Made by a program: the position numbers and the translations under genes. From contig NZ_WWVR01000015.1 of NCBI RefSeq assembly GCF_009883055.1, positions 28,006 through 92,005 of the forward strand: a stretch of DNA of 64,000 nt. Direction: 5' to 3'. The stretch is from Blautia sp. BIOML-A1. GTDB taxonomy: Bacteria; Bacillota; Clostridia; Lachnospirales; Lachnospiraceae. The stretch's first letter is position 1. The number at the start of each line of letters is the position of its first letter. The notes beneath the pieces were generated by a model. It saw only the letters and a program-made list of their open reading frames with translations. It did no database searches and was not told where the DNA came from. Shown here in pieces: positions 42,895 to 51,575 of the stretch.

Positions 42895-43737
42895 TCATTG
42901 TTTCTGGTCTTCTTTGTCATACAGGAATTCTTCCGGCAGATTTACATGGAAATCTTTTTCCAGTGCACGGAAATTATCCGGTGTGATCGTCTGAAGTTTA
43001 TGCGGTGTCATGGAAAGGATCTTGACAAGGATCTCGGCTGATTTCTCTACTGTATGAAGCAGACCAAAGGTCAGGTCAAAGTCCTCTCCGGAGCAGAACA
43101 TTCCATGATGTGCCCAGATGACAACATCATATTTCTTCATCAGTTCTGCTGTCTTAATGGCAATCTCTCTTCCGCCCGGAACCATCCATCCGATGACACC
43201 GACACCATCCGGAAATACGACCGGACACTCTGTTGCGGATTCCCAGAGTTCTCTTGTAAATACCTTGTCATCCAGCGGAAGAACAAAGGTCAGTGCGATA
43301 GTGTTTGTGGTATGTGCATGATAAATAACACGATGTCTTCCATTGGTAAGTTTCTTCTTTACTTCATGGTTCATCAGATGAGTCGGAAGCTCACTGGTCG
43401 GTCTGCCGCCCTCAACAAGTCCCCAGCGGATTCTGTATCTGGTTCCGGTTTCATCCAGTTCGATGATTGCCAGACATACTTCCGGATCTACGATGATGTT
43501 TCGGAAATATTTGCCGCTTCCTGTCACAAGGAAAAATTCTCCTGCCAGACCTGGAACTTCCACACCAATTTCTTCCCATTCTCCCGGTGCGTTCAGTCGC
43601 GGCTTGATCATCTCTACTTCTTCCGGTTTCAGACGATAACTTAAGTTACCGCCATTTCTCTCATGCCATCCCTGCTGATAACCGTCATCTGCCATTTTGA
43701 TAAAGCCTTTTACAAATTTAGATTCAAGAATTTTCAT
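42895..43737 (-). CDS. rhaD: rhamnulose-1-phosphate aldolase
   Basis: 280 residues. Class II, zinc-dependent aldolase that splits L-rhamnulose-1-phosphate to dihydroxyacetone phosphate and L-lactaldehyde. Opening MADDGYQQGWHERNGGNLSY, then the zinc motif YHAHTTNTIALTFVLPLDDK and C-terminal VIWAHHGMFCSGEDFDLTFG with the third His. The GWHERNGGN and HAHT motifs are specific to RhaD rather than fuculose aldolase. No rhamnose isomerase or kinase gene is in this window, so the remaining pathway must be elsewhere. A promoter with three AraC-like direct repeats lies upstream. Confidence 0.93.
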   Translation of the reverse strand: MKILESKFVKGFIKMADDGYQQGWHERNGGNLSYRLKPEEVEMIKPRLNAPGEWEEIGVEVPGLAGEFFLVTGSGKYFRNIIVDPEVCLAIIELDETGTRYRIRWGLVEGGRPTSELPTHLMNHEVKKKLTNGRHRVIYHAHTTNTIALTFVLPLDDKVFTRELWESATECPVVFPDGVGVIGWMVPGGREIAIKTAELMKKYDVVIWAHHGMFCSGEDFDLTFGLLHTVEKSAEILVKILSMTPHKLQTITPDNFRALEKDFHVNLPEEFLYDKEDQKQ

Positions 43738-43764
43738 TGTTATACACTCCTGTCTGTTTATACG

Positions 43765-43854
43765 ATTTGTGGTTTTGTTTCTGGTTTATTATATTTTTAT
43801 GTGGTTTTTCTTTGTTTATGAGTGCATTATATATTGTTTTATGTGGTTTGTAAA
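43765..43854 (-). promoter_or_regulatory. rhaD promoter with three direct repeats
   Basis: TTTACA (43849-43854), 17-bp spacer, TATAAT (43826-43831). The 13-mer TTTTATGTGGTTT occurs exactly at 43795-43807 and 43837-43849 (42 bp apart, four helical turns), with a shorter relative, ATTTGTGGTTTT, at 43765-43776. One copy covers the spacer and the others are in the leader. They may be sites for the neighbouring AraC-family protein. Confidence 0.6.
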
Positions 43855-43928
43855 GAGGTTTTCCAAAAAATCATGCGCAAATCCACATTATATTTTTGCA
43901 GTTCTTTCTGCCATATTATACGAAGCCA

Positions 43929-43994
43929 CAAAACAAAGCACCAAATGCACCAAAAACGCCTTTCCAAGAAAGTTTTTGATACATTTAGTGCTTT
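43929..43994 (-). terminator. terminator after the Gfo/Idh oxidoreductase gene
   Basis: AAAGCACCAAATG (43935-43947) pairs with CATTTAGTGCTTT (43982-43994) with one mismatch, around a loop of about 34 nt that contains a smaller hairpin (CTTTC/GAAAG). On the minus strand TGTTTTGTGG follows. It closes the sugar-operon transcript 45 bp past its last gene. Confidence 0.65.
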
Positions 43995-44038
43995 TATTTA
44001 CAAGTATTTTTATAAAGTCAGGATTCTGTTTTTTTGTT

Positions 44039-45121
44039 TTATTTCTGTGCCCATGGCTGGGTTCTGGTCTCAACTACAGTCACCGGATTCTCCAGGGCCT
44101 CATCCATCTTGAGGCAAATGTACATATCCTGCAGTGCATCTGCCATTCCATAAAATTCTGTACCTCTGTTGACATACTCGTGCATTTTTACCATGCAGGA
44201 AGCAACTGCAATCTCGTCATCGTTGAACCTTGCGTTGACAAAAGGTGTGCGGAACAAAAATTCCTCGCCCAGCATAACTGCATAATGTGACCATTCCTGA
44301 TTTCCGTATACCCCAAGATCAATTCTTCGAAGCTCTTGTGTAACCGGAATATTCTGCTCATTCAGATAACGAATAGTAAGATCATCAATCTCACCTCGTG
44401 TTCCCTGCACGGTAAGCTGTCTGGTTCGAATAAAAGAATGATACTGCGCCGGATCCGAAAAATCAAAATATGCCACTTTGCCATTGTCGAATTCCATCGT
44501 CAGGCGATCTCTTGAGCATTTGACAACTTCTCCGTCAAAAACCATTCCTTCTCTTCCATATGTTTCCGTCACATCAAACCAGTAACGTTTTCCGTAAATC
44601 CTGCAGTTCTCAAATCCTGTTCCGAGAAACTGACGGATAATACTCGCACCGTGATAGCCATGAAGAGAAGAAATATTGATATTTTCTACTTCGCCAAGCT
44701 TTCCATCACAAATTGCCTTGTACCAGGACGCATAGAGCGGCTGCAGGAAATACTGTTCTGCCACCTGCACCTTTGGCTGATACTCCTGATAAGCATCCCA
44801 GAGCTGCTGCAGTGCTTCCACATCTTCTCCTGGAGGCGTTTCCGTCAGTACCGGGATTCCTCTCTTAAACAAAGTAATCAGATTTTCTGTGACGATTCCT
44901 CGTTTGATCGCCATTACAACAAACTCCGGCTCTTTTTCCACAAGCTCATCCAGAGTATTGACTACTTTTACATCAAATTTTTCAGAAAAAGCCTCTCCTT
45001 TTTCTTTACTTCTTATCATTACTGCTGCCAGATCAAACATTTCCGGCAGAGCTTTGGCAATACGAATATAAAATTCAGCTCTCCATCCGGAACCGATCAG
45101 TCCAAAACGAATTTTACTCAC
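44039..45121 (-). CDS. Gfo/Idh/MocA-family oxidoreductase
   Basis: 360 residues. N-terminal NAD(P) fold (IRFGLIGSGWRAEFYIRIAK), the EKP-type lysine region altered to VLTETPPGEDVEALQQLW (no Lys in the usual place), and a C-terminal substrate domain (INISSLHGYHGASIIRQFLG). Oxidises or reduces a sugar or cyclitol. It starts with GTG (45119-45121) after GGGAGGACAG. It is the last gene of the LacI-controlled sugar transporter operon, which suggests that it acts on the imported sugar or its derivative. The altered lysine position makes the exact reaction uncertain. Confidence 0.83.
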   Translation of the reverse strand: MSKIRFGLIGSGWRAEFYIRIAKALPEMFDLAAVMIRSKEKGEAFSEKFDVKVVNTLDELVEKEPEFVVMAIKRGIVTENLITLFKRGIPVLTETPPGEDVEALQQLWDAYQEYQPKVQVAEQYFLQPLYASWYKAICDGKLGEVENINISSLHGYHGASIIRQFLGTGFENCRIYGKRYWFDVTETYGREGMVFDGEVVKCSRDRLTMEFDNGKVAYFDFSDPAQYHSFIRTRQLTVQGTRGEIDDLTIRYLNEQNIPVTQELRRIDLGVYGNQEWSHYAVMLGEEFLFRTPFVNARFNDDEIAVASCMVKMHEYVNRGTEFYGMADALQDMYICLKMDEALENPVTVVETRTQPWAQK

Positions 45122-45162
45122 GTTTCTGTCCTCCCAAACTCATTGATGTCAACTGTTTTTCA

Positions 45163-46059
45163 TCACGGTACGGCATATCCTCTGGATGCTTCCAGAATCT
45201 GATACCATTCATCATAAGAAAGTTCCAGTTCCGTTGCATCAACAGCTGTCTGAATTCTATCTGCATTCATAGTTCCTGTGATTGCCGCAATTCTGACCGG
45301 ATGAACAAACAGCCATGCATAGATCACTGCGTCAATCGTTGTCTTATGCTCTTCTGCAATCTTGGTAAGTACTGTGCGCAGACGTACAAACTTCTCATCT
45401 GTACTCTTAAACACATCACCACCTCCAAGCGGAGACCATGCCATCAGCGGAATTCTTCTGGTAAATGCATCATCTACCACTCCATTAAAGAAATTTTCCG
45501 TGTTTTTCACAGAAAGCTCCATCTGATTTGTCACAAGTGGAATATCCATATAACTCTGAAGCATGGTCAGCTGTGACGGCATGAAATTTGAAACACCTAC
45601 GTTTAAAGCTTTTCCCTGTTTTACAACAGTTTCCAGTGCATCTGCTGTCTCTGCCGAATCAGCCAGAGGATCCGGTCTGTGGATCAAAAGAAGGTCCACA
45701 TGATCTGTTCCCAGTTTTTCCAGGGATTCGTCCATTTCTTTCAGAATCTCTTCTTTTGTGCTGTTATAATAGATGGTCTTATTTCCATAATGTCCCGGGC
45801 ACACGATACCGGCTTTTGTAATAATCTGCATCTTGTCCCGCAATTCCGGACGTTTTCGAAGAACCGCATCTCCAAAGATTTTTTCACAGGTATAACCTCC
45901 ATATACCGGTGCATGATCGATAGATGTCACACCCATATCCAGACATTTTTCCACAAGATTCAAAAGCTCATTTTCGGTAAGATTGGAATCTGCAATTCTC
46001 ATACATCCCATAACTACCTGTGATAACTCCAGATTTTCTGATAATTTAATTTTTTTCAT
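45163..46059 (-). CDS. aldo/keto reductase (YdhF-like)
   Basis: About 298 residues. The AKR catalytic tetrad is visible: DMGVTSIDHAPVYGGY (Asp and Tyr), IITKAGI (Lys) and VDLLLIHRPDP (His). The opening NLELSQVVMGCMRIADSNLT and the C-terminal VRIAAITGTMNADRIQTAVD resemble E. coli YdhF. NADPH-dependent reduction of a carbonyl sugar or aldehyde is expected. ATG 46057-46059 (AGGAG, 8 bp spacing) is preferred over the GTG at 46066-46068. It is fourth in the sugar operon. Confidence 0.88.
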   Translation of the reverse strand: MKKIKLSENLELSQVVMGCMRIADSNLTENELLNLVEKCLDMGVTSIDHAPVYGGYTCEKIFGDAVLRKRPELRDKMQIITKAGIVCPGHYGNKTIYYNSTKEEILKEMDESLEKLGTDHVDLLLIHRPDPLADSAETADALETVVKQGKALNVGVSNFMPSQLTMLQSYMDIPLVTNQMELSVKNTENFFNGVVDDAFTRRIPLMAWSPLGGGDVFKSTDEKFVRLRTVLTKIAEEHKTTIDAVIYAWLFVHPVRIAAITGTMNADRIQTAVDATELELSYDEWYQILEASRGYAVP

Positions 46060-46080
46060 AATGCTCACTCCTGATGTTTA

Positions 46081-46917
46081 TTATTCTTTTACGCCACCAG
46101 TGGTCAGACCTGCAATAATCTTTTTCTGGAAAATAAGCACCAGAATGATGAGCGGAACTGTTACTACAACAGTCGCTGCTGCAATATCCCCCCACGGAAG
46201 CTCGTAATTACTTGGAAAAAGTGCAATACCAACCGGTACTGTCCTCATGTTGTCGTTTGTCATAAAAGTCAGTGCATACAGATACTCATTCCATGCATTG
46301 ATAAAGACGATCAATGCCACGGAAAAGGTTGCCGGCTTGATCAGCGGAAGCATGATCGTGAAGAAAATCTTTCCTCTGGAACATCCATCGATCGCTGCCG
46401 CCTCCTCAAATCCCTTTGGAAGCTGTGCAAAAAAGTTCGTCAAAAGCCAGATTGACAGCGGCAGGGCGAAAGTGATGTACGGAATGATCAGACCTGCATA
46501 TGTATTAAGAAGTTTCAGGTTTTTCAGAAGAAGATAGATCGGGCTCAAGGTTGCGATTGTCGGAAACATGGAAATACTTAAAATTGCCATAAGCATGATC
46601 TTCTTTCCCTTAAACCGAAGCCTTGCAAGTGCATATGCTGCAGAAGCACCAATCAGAATGCTGAGTACAGTTGTGGACAGTGCCACAATAAAACTGTTCA
46701 GCAAATATCTTCCAAACGGATGTTTCGTAAATACATTTTTATAAAAATCCCAGTGAACTTTACTCGGAATCCATTTCGCCGGGATCGCGGAAATCTCTGA
46801 TAATGGTTTAATTGAAGTCATAAACTGCCAGAAGAAAGGAAGTACAATGATTCCGACAAAAACCACCACAAAAACTGCAAATAAGATTTTTCCTGCTATA
46901 CTCTTTGATTTCTGCAA
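46081..46917 (-). CDS. sugar ABC transporter permease (MalG-like)
   Basis: About 278 residues with six helices, carbohydrate CUT1 family. The EAA loop (GFEEAAAIDGCSRGKIFFTI, MLPLIKPA) that contacts the ATPase is intact. The start is the TTG at 46915-46917, 8 bp from AGGAGG. A GTG at 46926 overlaps the ribosome site by a base and cannot use it. It lies directly below the MalF-like permease. No ATPase gene is present in the operon, so a shared MsmK-like ATPase elsewhere is implied. Confidence 0.9.
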   Translation of the reverse strand: MQKSKSIAGKILFAVFVVVFVGIIVLPFFWQFMTSIKPLSEISAIPAKWIPSKVHWDFYKNVFTKHPFGRYLLNSFIVALSTTVLSILIGASAAYALARLRFKGKKIMLMAILSISMFPTIATLSPIYLLLKNLKLLNTYAGLIIPYITFALPLSIWLLTNFFAQLPKGFEEAAAIDGCSRGKIFFTIMLPLIKPATFSVALIVFINAWNEYLYALTFMTNDNMRTVPVGIALFPSNYELPWGDIAAATVVVTVPLIILVLIFQKKIIAGLTTGGVKE

Positions 46918-46929
46918 AATGTCCACCTC

Positions 46930-47838
46930 CTACATCTCTGTCAGACGGTTTCCCATGAATTTCATATATATCATGCTGATCAGAAATACAACCGCAAAAA
47001 TCAACACTGCCAGGGAAGAACCATATCCAAAATCAAGGAATTTCATCAGGTTATTATATGCATACACAGATACGCTCTCTGTTCCATTTGCACCGCCTGT
47101 CATAACCGAAATCAGGTCAAAGACACGAAAAGCATCCAGGGTACGGAACAGCATTGCTACAAGAACAGTCGTCTTAACATTTGGTAATGTTACATAGATA
47201 AAGCGCTGGAATACATTTGCGCCATCAATCTTGGCCGCCTCATAGAGATCATCCGGCACCATCTGCAGTCCTGCAAGAATCAGAAGCGCCATATATGGTG
47301 CTGTTTTCCAGATATCTGTAATAACCAGTGCCATAAAAGAACCACTTGAGGTGCTGAGCCATGCCTTATATCCGTCAATTACTCCAAGACGGCATAACAC
47401 ATCATTAAAAAGCCCATACTGATCATTATAGATAAATTTCCACATCATTGCAGAAACAGATGTCGGAATCGCCCAGGGAATCAGAATTGCAGCACGCACA
47501 AAACCTTTTGCTTTAAATCCCTGATTCATAATCATCGCAGAAACAAATCCAAGTATTGTCTCAAAGAATACTGTCACAACAGTAAATTTCAGTGTAAACA
47601 CAAGTGCCGTCAATGCTCTGGAATCCTGAAAAATTTTTATATAATTTCCCAATCCGATAAATGGATATCCACTTGTCGGGTCAGTCAGGACCATCTCATG
47701 GAGACTCAGCCAGAATGTACGAAGTATCGGATAAACCGCCACTATTGCCAGAACAATAAGCGCCGGTGTCATCATGATCCAGGCATCTCTAGACTCTGTT
47801 TTTTCCAATGAACCACGTCCCTTTTTCATTGTGCTCAT
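46930..47838 (-). CDS. sugar ABC transporter permease (MalF-like)
   Basis: 302 residues, CUT1 inner-membrane subunit with about six helices. Typical features are AWIMMTPALIVLAIVAVYPI, PTSVSAMMWKFIYNDQYGLF and the EAA-type loop DDLYEAAKIDGANVFQRFIY, VTLPNVK. ATG 47836-47838 follows GGGAGAGA. It partners with the MalG-like protein and the binding protein. Confidence 0.91.
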   Translation of the reverse strand: MSTMKKGRGSLEKTESRDAWIMMTPALIVLAIVAVYPILRTFWLSLHEMVLTDPTSGYPFIGLGNYIKIFQDSRALTALVFTLKFTVVTVFFETILGFVSAMIMNQGFKAKGFVRAAILIPWAIPTSVSAMMWKFIYNDQYGLFNDVLCRLGVIDGYKAWLSTSSGSFMALVITDIWKTAPYMALLILAGLQMVPDDLYEAAKIDGANVFQRFIYVTLPNVKTTVLVAMLFRTLDAFRVFDLISVMTGGANGTESVSVYAYNNLMKFLDFGYGSSLAVLIFAVVFLISMIYMKFMGNRLTEM

Positions 47839-47944
47839 TTCTCTCCCTTCTGCATACAGTCTTTCCGATCTTCTGTCGGTTTCTGACTGTTGTAATTACT
47901 GTCCGAATCCGTTTTCAGATCCGGACAGTGTTCTCATAGTTCCA

Positions 47945-49219
47945 TTATTTTGCAAGCTCTTCCAATTCTCCCTGAAGTGTATCAAGTGCATCTTTGACTT
48001 CCATCTCGCCCGTGAGTGCCTGATGAACATTTCTCTGGATCGCATCGGAAACTTTTGCATATTTCGGTGTCTGTGGTCTAGATTTTCCTGTTGCAATAAT
48101 ATCTGCAAAATCAGAGTAGAATGGGATTGCTTCCAGAATGTCAGCATCCTCATATACGGATTTTACAACTGGCGGCTGAGAAGAAATCAGAGTCATTTCT
48201 TTCTGTGTATCTGCACTTGCCATGTAAGAAATAAAATCAGCAGCAGCTTCTTTATGTGCATCGTCAACGTTGTTATTGATCACGAGATCCAGTCCTCCAA
48301 GGCAGGTATGAGACTCTTCACCGCTTGGTCCTACCGGAAGAGTTGTTGCCCCAATCTTACCTGTTACTTTTGATCCCTCATCCTGTCCGCTTGACCAGAA
48401 TCCTGACCAGTCACGGATGAAGAGACATTTACCTTCTTTAAATACCTGTTCACTTTCCGTCTCTGTATATGTAGTGATTCCACTTGGTGAGTAATTATCT
48501 ACAAGTTTTTTCATGATCTCTGTAGCTTCGACATTGTTTTCAGAATTCACAACAGGAGTTCCGTTCTCGTCCAGAATATCTCCACCATTGCCCCATACGT
48601 ATTCCACCCAGTTACATACAAGAGATTCGGACTGTGCTGCCTGGAAATCAGCTCCATATTCTACGCCATTCACACCTTTAGCCTTATCTGCCAGTTCCAT
48701 CCAGCCATCCCAGGTATCCGGAACTTCTGCTCCCAGTTCCTCAAGGACATCAGTACGATAGAAAAGAACACTGGAATTTGTAAACCATGGCATTGCCACG
48801 AGTTTTCCATCAATCGTTGCACCTTCAACCGGTCCGGTAAGCATTCCTTCTGTCAGGGAAGGATCTACCAGATCTGTAAGATCTGCCAGCCATCCTGCAG
48901 AACCAAATTCACTAATATAGGTTACATCAAGTCCCATAACATCTACGCTTGTATCTCCGGAAGCAAGTTTGTTTACAAAGTCATCATGAACTGTGTTTGC
49001 ATCCTGCGGAAGAATAACAGTCTGTACCTCTACTTTGTCCTGACTTTCGTTGTAGGCATCTACCATCTTCTGGGTTGCCTCACCAACACCCTGATCAAAT
49101 GAGAATGAAATAGTTACTTTGTCATCGGCTTTTACAGCTAATGGTGCTGCAAAAACAGATGCTGTCATTGCTCCTGCTGACATAAGTGCTGCTGCTTTTT
49201 TCCACTGTTTTGTTTTCAT
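47945..49219 (-). CDS. sugar ABC transporter substrate-binding protein
   Basis: 424 residues, extracellular solute-binding family 1. The mature protein begins KVTISFSFDQGVGEATQKMV, and contains VDVMGLDVTYISEFGSAGWL, KLVAMPWFTNSSVLFYRTDV and KEAAADFISYMASADTQKEM, all family features. The signal peptide (MKTKQWKKAAALMSAGAMTA, SVFAAPLAVKADD) ends in AXA with no lipobox cysteine. ATG 49217-49219 has AAGGAGG. It leads the operon below two LacI-type operators. The sugar is not identifiable. Confidence 0.91.
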   Translation of the reverse strand: MKTKQWKKAAALMSAGAMTASVFAAPLAVKADDKVTISFSFDQGVGEATQKMVDAYNESQDKVEVQTVILPQDANTVHDDFVNKLASGDTSVDVMGLDVTYISEFGSAGWLADLTDLVDPSLTEGMLTGPVEGATIDGKLVAMPWFTNSSVLFYRTDVLEELGAEVPDTWDGWMELADKAKGVNGVEYGADFQAAQSESLVCNWVEYVWGNGGDILDENGTPVVNSENNVEATEIMKKLVDNYSPSGITTYTETESEQVFKEGKCLFIRDWSGFWSSGQDEGSKVTGKIGATTLPVGPSGEESHTCLGGLDLVINNNVDDAHKEAAADFISYMASADTQKEMTLISSQPPVVKSVYEDADILEAIPFYSDFADIIATGKSRPQTPKYAKVSDAIQRNVHQALTGEMEVKDALDTLQGELEELAK

Positions 49220-49283
49220 GTTGTTTCCTCCTTCATGAATGAAAATATATGTTATTATTTTTATAAATCTCTGATTTCAGACA

Positions 49284-49355
49284 GATATTCACAATCTGCT
49301 TCGCTGCTTATTGCTTTCCGCCATTGAAGCTGAGGCCTACTTGATTCGGTTGAAA
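49284..49355 (+). repeat. second dispersed repeat, short copy
   Basis: GATATTCACAATCTGCTTCG followed by CTGCTTATTGCTTTCC, TTGAAGC and GATTCGGTTGAAAT aligns with the copy at 50773-50870 but lacks an internal stretch of about 24 bp. The ends pair imperfectly. It is unrelated to the GTAAC palindromes. It lies in the leader region upstream of the sugar-binding protein gene. Confidence 0.65.
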
Positions 49356-49381
49356 TAGTGCAGAAAGGATTACAGGTTCTT

Positions 49382-49493
49382 AGGAAAACGTTTACATTTA
49401 TTTGTAAAAAAATTTTTTCTTATCTCGTTATAATTACTAATATTTGTATATTTTCTGTAAGACGTGCATAATCATAGAGGAAAACGCTTTCCT
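49382..49493 (-). promoter_or_regulatory. two LacI-type operators upstream of the sugar operon
   Basis: AGGAAAACGTTTACA (49382-49396) and AGGAAAACGCTTTCCT (49478-49493) are palindromic around a central CG, as LacI/GalR sites are. The second has 7 of 8 matching half-site bases. They lie 100-200 bp apart on either side of the probable promoter region and 3' of the LacI-family gene. Confidence 0.65.
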
Positions 49494-49541
49494 TTCATTT
49501 CAAAAGCAAGAGCTGTTTCTTACAGCTCCTCTTTTCTGTAT

Positions 49542-50558
49542 TCAGTTCAGACTCTTGGTTGTACTCCTTCGGATGATTTTATGAGGTACATATTCCTTCA
49601 TTGCAACTTCGGTACTGCCATCCCTCAACTGCTGGAGCATCTCTGCAGCCTTGACACCCTCCTCATAATAAGAAATTCTTACTGTCGAAAGTTCAGGCTT
49701 GATATAAGTTGCAAACTCAGAATCGTCAAATCCCATAATGGAAATATCATCCGGGATCTTCACTCTCATATTGTCAAGATACTGGATCGCTCCTACCGCG
49801 ATCACATCGCTTCCTGTGACAACTGCTGTCGGGAGTTTGCTGTTCTCCTCATAGAGTTTCTTCATTCCCTGATAACCGGCTTCAAAAGCAAAATCTCCCT
49901 GAACAATATAGGAATCCTTCACTCCGATTCCAGCTTCTTCCAGTGCTTTCTTATAGCCAATGACACGTTTCTTACCAGATGAGAAGTCATTCTTAGGACC
50001 ACCAAGATATGCGATCCGCTCATGACCATTATCCAGAAGGAATTTTACTGCATCATACATTGCCTCCACATTATTGTGAATTACGGTATGCACAGCTTCC
50101 TCATCTTCTGAGGCCTCCTGTGTCACCAGTACTACCGGATAATTTCGCTTACGCATACTCTCTACCAGAGTGTGGTTTACATCGACTCCGGCAAAAAGCA
50201 GTCCTTCAATCTGCTTCTCCTCCAGAATTCCCAGAAGTTTCAGTTCCTTCTCAATTTCACCCTGTGATTCACAGAGAACAACTGTATAGCCTTCTTTTGC
50301 AAAAACACTGTTGATTCCCTTGGTAAGCTTTCCAAAAACTGCATTGGAAATATCCGGAACAATAATTCCGATCGTATTGGTCTTCTTCGTGATCAATCCC
50401 TGTGCAAGGCTGTTTGGTTTGAAATGATTCTTCTCGATCACTTCGTAGACTCTGTCGCGAAGTTCTGCACTTACCGGCTTCGTCTTATTGATCACCCTGG
50501 ATACAGTTGCAATCGATACACCAGCTTCCCGGGCAATATCTTCTATCGTAACTGCCAT
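49542..50558 (-). CDS. LacI-family transcriptional regulator
   Basis: 338 residues. HTH AVTIEDIAREAGVSIATVSR, VINKTKPVS, hinge SLAQGLITKKTN, then a periplasmic-binding-like effector domain (IGIIVPDISNAVFGKLTKGI, VMGFDDSEF-type IMGFDDSEFATYIKPELSTV). A sugar-responsive repressor or activator. ATG 50556-50558 follows AAGGAG. It lies directly upstream of the sugar transporter operon in the same direction, with two LacI-type operators in between, so it probably controls those genes and possibly itself. Confidence 0.92.
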   Translation of the reverse strand: MAVTIEDIAREAGVSIATVSRVINKTKPVSAELRDRVYEVIEKNHFKPNSLAQGLITKKTNTIGIIVPDISNAVFGKLTKGINSVFAKEGYTVVLCESQGEIEKELKLLGILEEKQIEGLLFAGVDVNHTLVESMRKRNYPVVLVTQEASEDEEAVHTVIHNNVEAMYDAVKFLLDNGHERIAYLGGPKNDFSSGKKRVIGYKKALEEAGIGVKDSYIVQGDFAFEAGYQGMKKLYEENSKLPTAVVTGSDVIAVGAIQYLDNMRVKIPDDISIMGFDDSEFATYIKPELSTVRISYYEEGVKAAEMLQQLRDGSTEVAMKEYVPHKIIRRSTTKSLN

Positions 50559-50772
50559 TCTTATTCTCCTTGCTTTTTGTCAGGAAAAGGTTTTCCTTAC
50601 ATGTGCTATATTATCACTCTCTTAAGTGAACGTCAATTGATTTTCTGAAAAAAGAATAACTTTGTATAGATTCGATAAGTTATTCCATTCTTTTTTGTAG
50701 ATTCTGCATATATCATCTTTTCATTGAATCAGATTTACTACTATGTTAAAATGACATTGTACAAAATAAGTG

Positions 50773-50870
50773 GATATTCGCAATCCGCTTCGCTACTTGT
50801 TCATAACCGAATCACGGCTTATTGCTTTCCCTTTTTGAAGCAGCGGACTTGCCGGATTCGATTAATATCA
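50773..50870 (+). repeat. second dispersed repeat, long copy
   Basis: GATATTCGCAATCCGCTTCG, a middle part CTACTTGTTCATAACCGAAT that is absent from the copy at 49284, then CTTATTGCTTTCC, TTGAAGC, AGCGGACTTGC and GATTCGATTAAT. GCAA-TCCGCT can pair with AGCGGACTTGC, forming a long stem. It lies just ahead of the nitroreductase ribosome site. No 8-bp flanking duplication was found. Confidence 0.65.
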
Positions 50871-50890
50871 CATCAGAGGAGGACTTTATT

Positions 50891-51430
50891 ATGGAATTTC
50901 AGAAATTGATAGAAACCAGAAGAACAATCCGCAAATACGCTGCTGACAGCGAAGTGACCCGGGAGCAGATGGAAGCTCTGATCCGTGCAGCGCAGGAGGC
51001 TCCATCCTGGAAAAACTCAGAGACAGGCCGTTACTACTGCGTTCTCTCCAGAGAAATGGTTGACAAGATCCGTACATCCTGCCTTCCGGGTGCGAGAAAT
51101 GCAGAGAAATCCGAAAACGCTGCACTGATCGTGACAACCTTCGTACACGACCGTGCCGGTTTCCAGAAGGATGGCACTGCCGACAATGAACTTGGCAATG
51201 GATGGGGATGTTATGACCTCGGTCTTCAGAACGAAAACCTGATCCTCAAGGCTGCAGATATGGGACTCTCTACTCTGATCATGGGACTTCGTGAAGCAGA
51301 TAAACTCCGCGAGATTCTTGACATTCCGGATACAGAAACTATCGTAGCTGTTATCGCAGTGGGTAAAGCAGATGAATCGCCAAACCGTCCGCCGCGTAAA
51401 GAATTGGACGAGATCGCCAGATTTTTTTAA
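50891..51430 (+). CDS. nitroreductase-family flavoprotein
   Basis: 179 residues. MEFQKLIETRRTIRKYAADS is the classic nitroreductase opening with the FMN-binding arginines. EAPSWKNSETGRYYCVLSRE and the C-terminal ETIVAVIAVGKADESPNRPP also fit the family. It reduces nitro or quinone compounds, or acts as a flavin-dependent oxidoreductase, in the cytosol. ATG 50891 is 8 bp after CAGAGGAGGA; a longer reading would start inside the dispersed repeat. A lone plus-strand gene. Confidence 0.9.
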   Translation: MEFQKLIETRRTIRKYAADSEVTREQMEALIRAAQEAPSWKNSETGRYYCVLSREMVDKIRTSCLPGARNAEKSENAALIVTTFVHDRAGFQKDGTADNELGNGWGCYDLGLQNENLILKAADMGLSTLIMGLREADKLREILDIPDTETIVAVIAVGKADESPNRPPRKELDEIARFF

Positions 51431-51486
51431 ATCATAACTCCTGACCAAAGTCACGAGTCTTGATCGTGCAATTTAATAAAATACGC

Positions 51487-51533
51487 AGAAGAGCTGCACA
51501 TCTTCCGGAAAACCGGTGATGTGCAGCTCTTCT
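51487..51533. terminator. convergent terminator after nitroreductase
   Basis: AGAAGAGCTGCACATC (51487-51502) and GATGTGCAGCTCTTCT (51518-51533) form a perfect 16-bp stem around a loop with an inner CCGG-type hairpin. It separates the plus-strand nitroreductase from the minus-strand secA. Confidence 0.8.
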
Positions 51534-51536
51534 ATT

Positions 51537-51575
51537 GTACCTGTTCACTGAAGAATACTGCCAGTGAACAGGTAT
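51537..51575. mobile_element. 39-bp palindrome with 8-bp flanking repeats (type C)
   Basis: GTACCTGTTCACTG (51537-51550), an 11-nt loop and CAGTGAACAGGTAT (51562-51575) form a 13-bp perfect stem. The flanks CTTCTATT (51529-51536) and CTTTTATT (51576-51583) agree at 7 of 8 bases. The arm sequence CTGTTCAC is shared with the type B ends, so it is probably a third form of the same mobile family. Confidence 0.7.

Noticed and set aside
46924-46926. GTG as start of the MalG-like permease
   Set aside because: Its first base is the last base of AGGAGG; the TTG at 46917 has proper spacing.
49945-50100. Search for a tRNA, rRNA or 6S-like RNA in gaps
   Set aside because: No cloverleaf, CCA end or conserved rRNA stretch was seen in any gap of the window, this one included.
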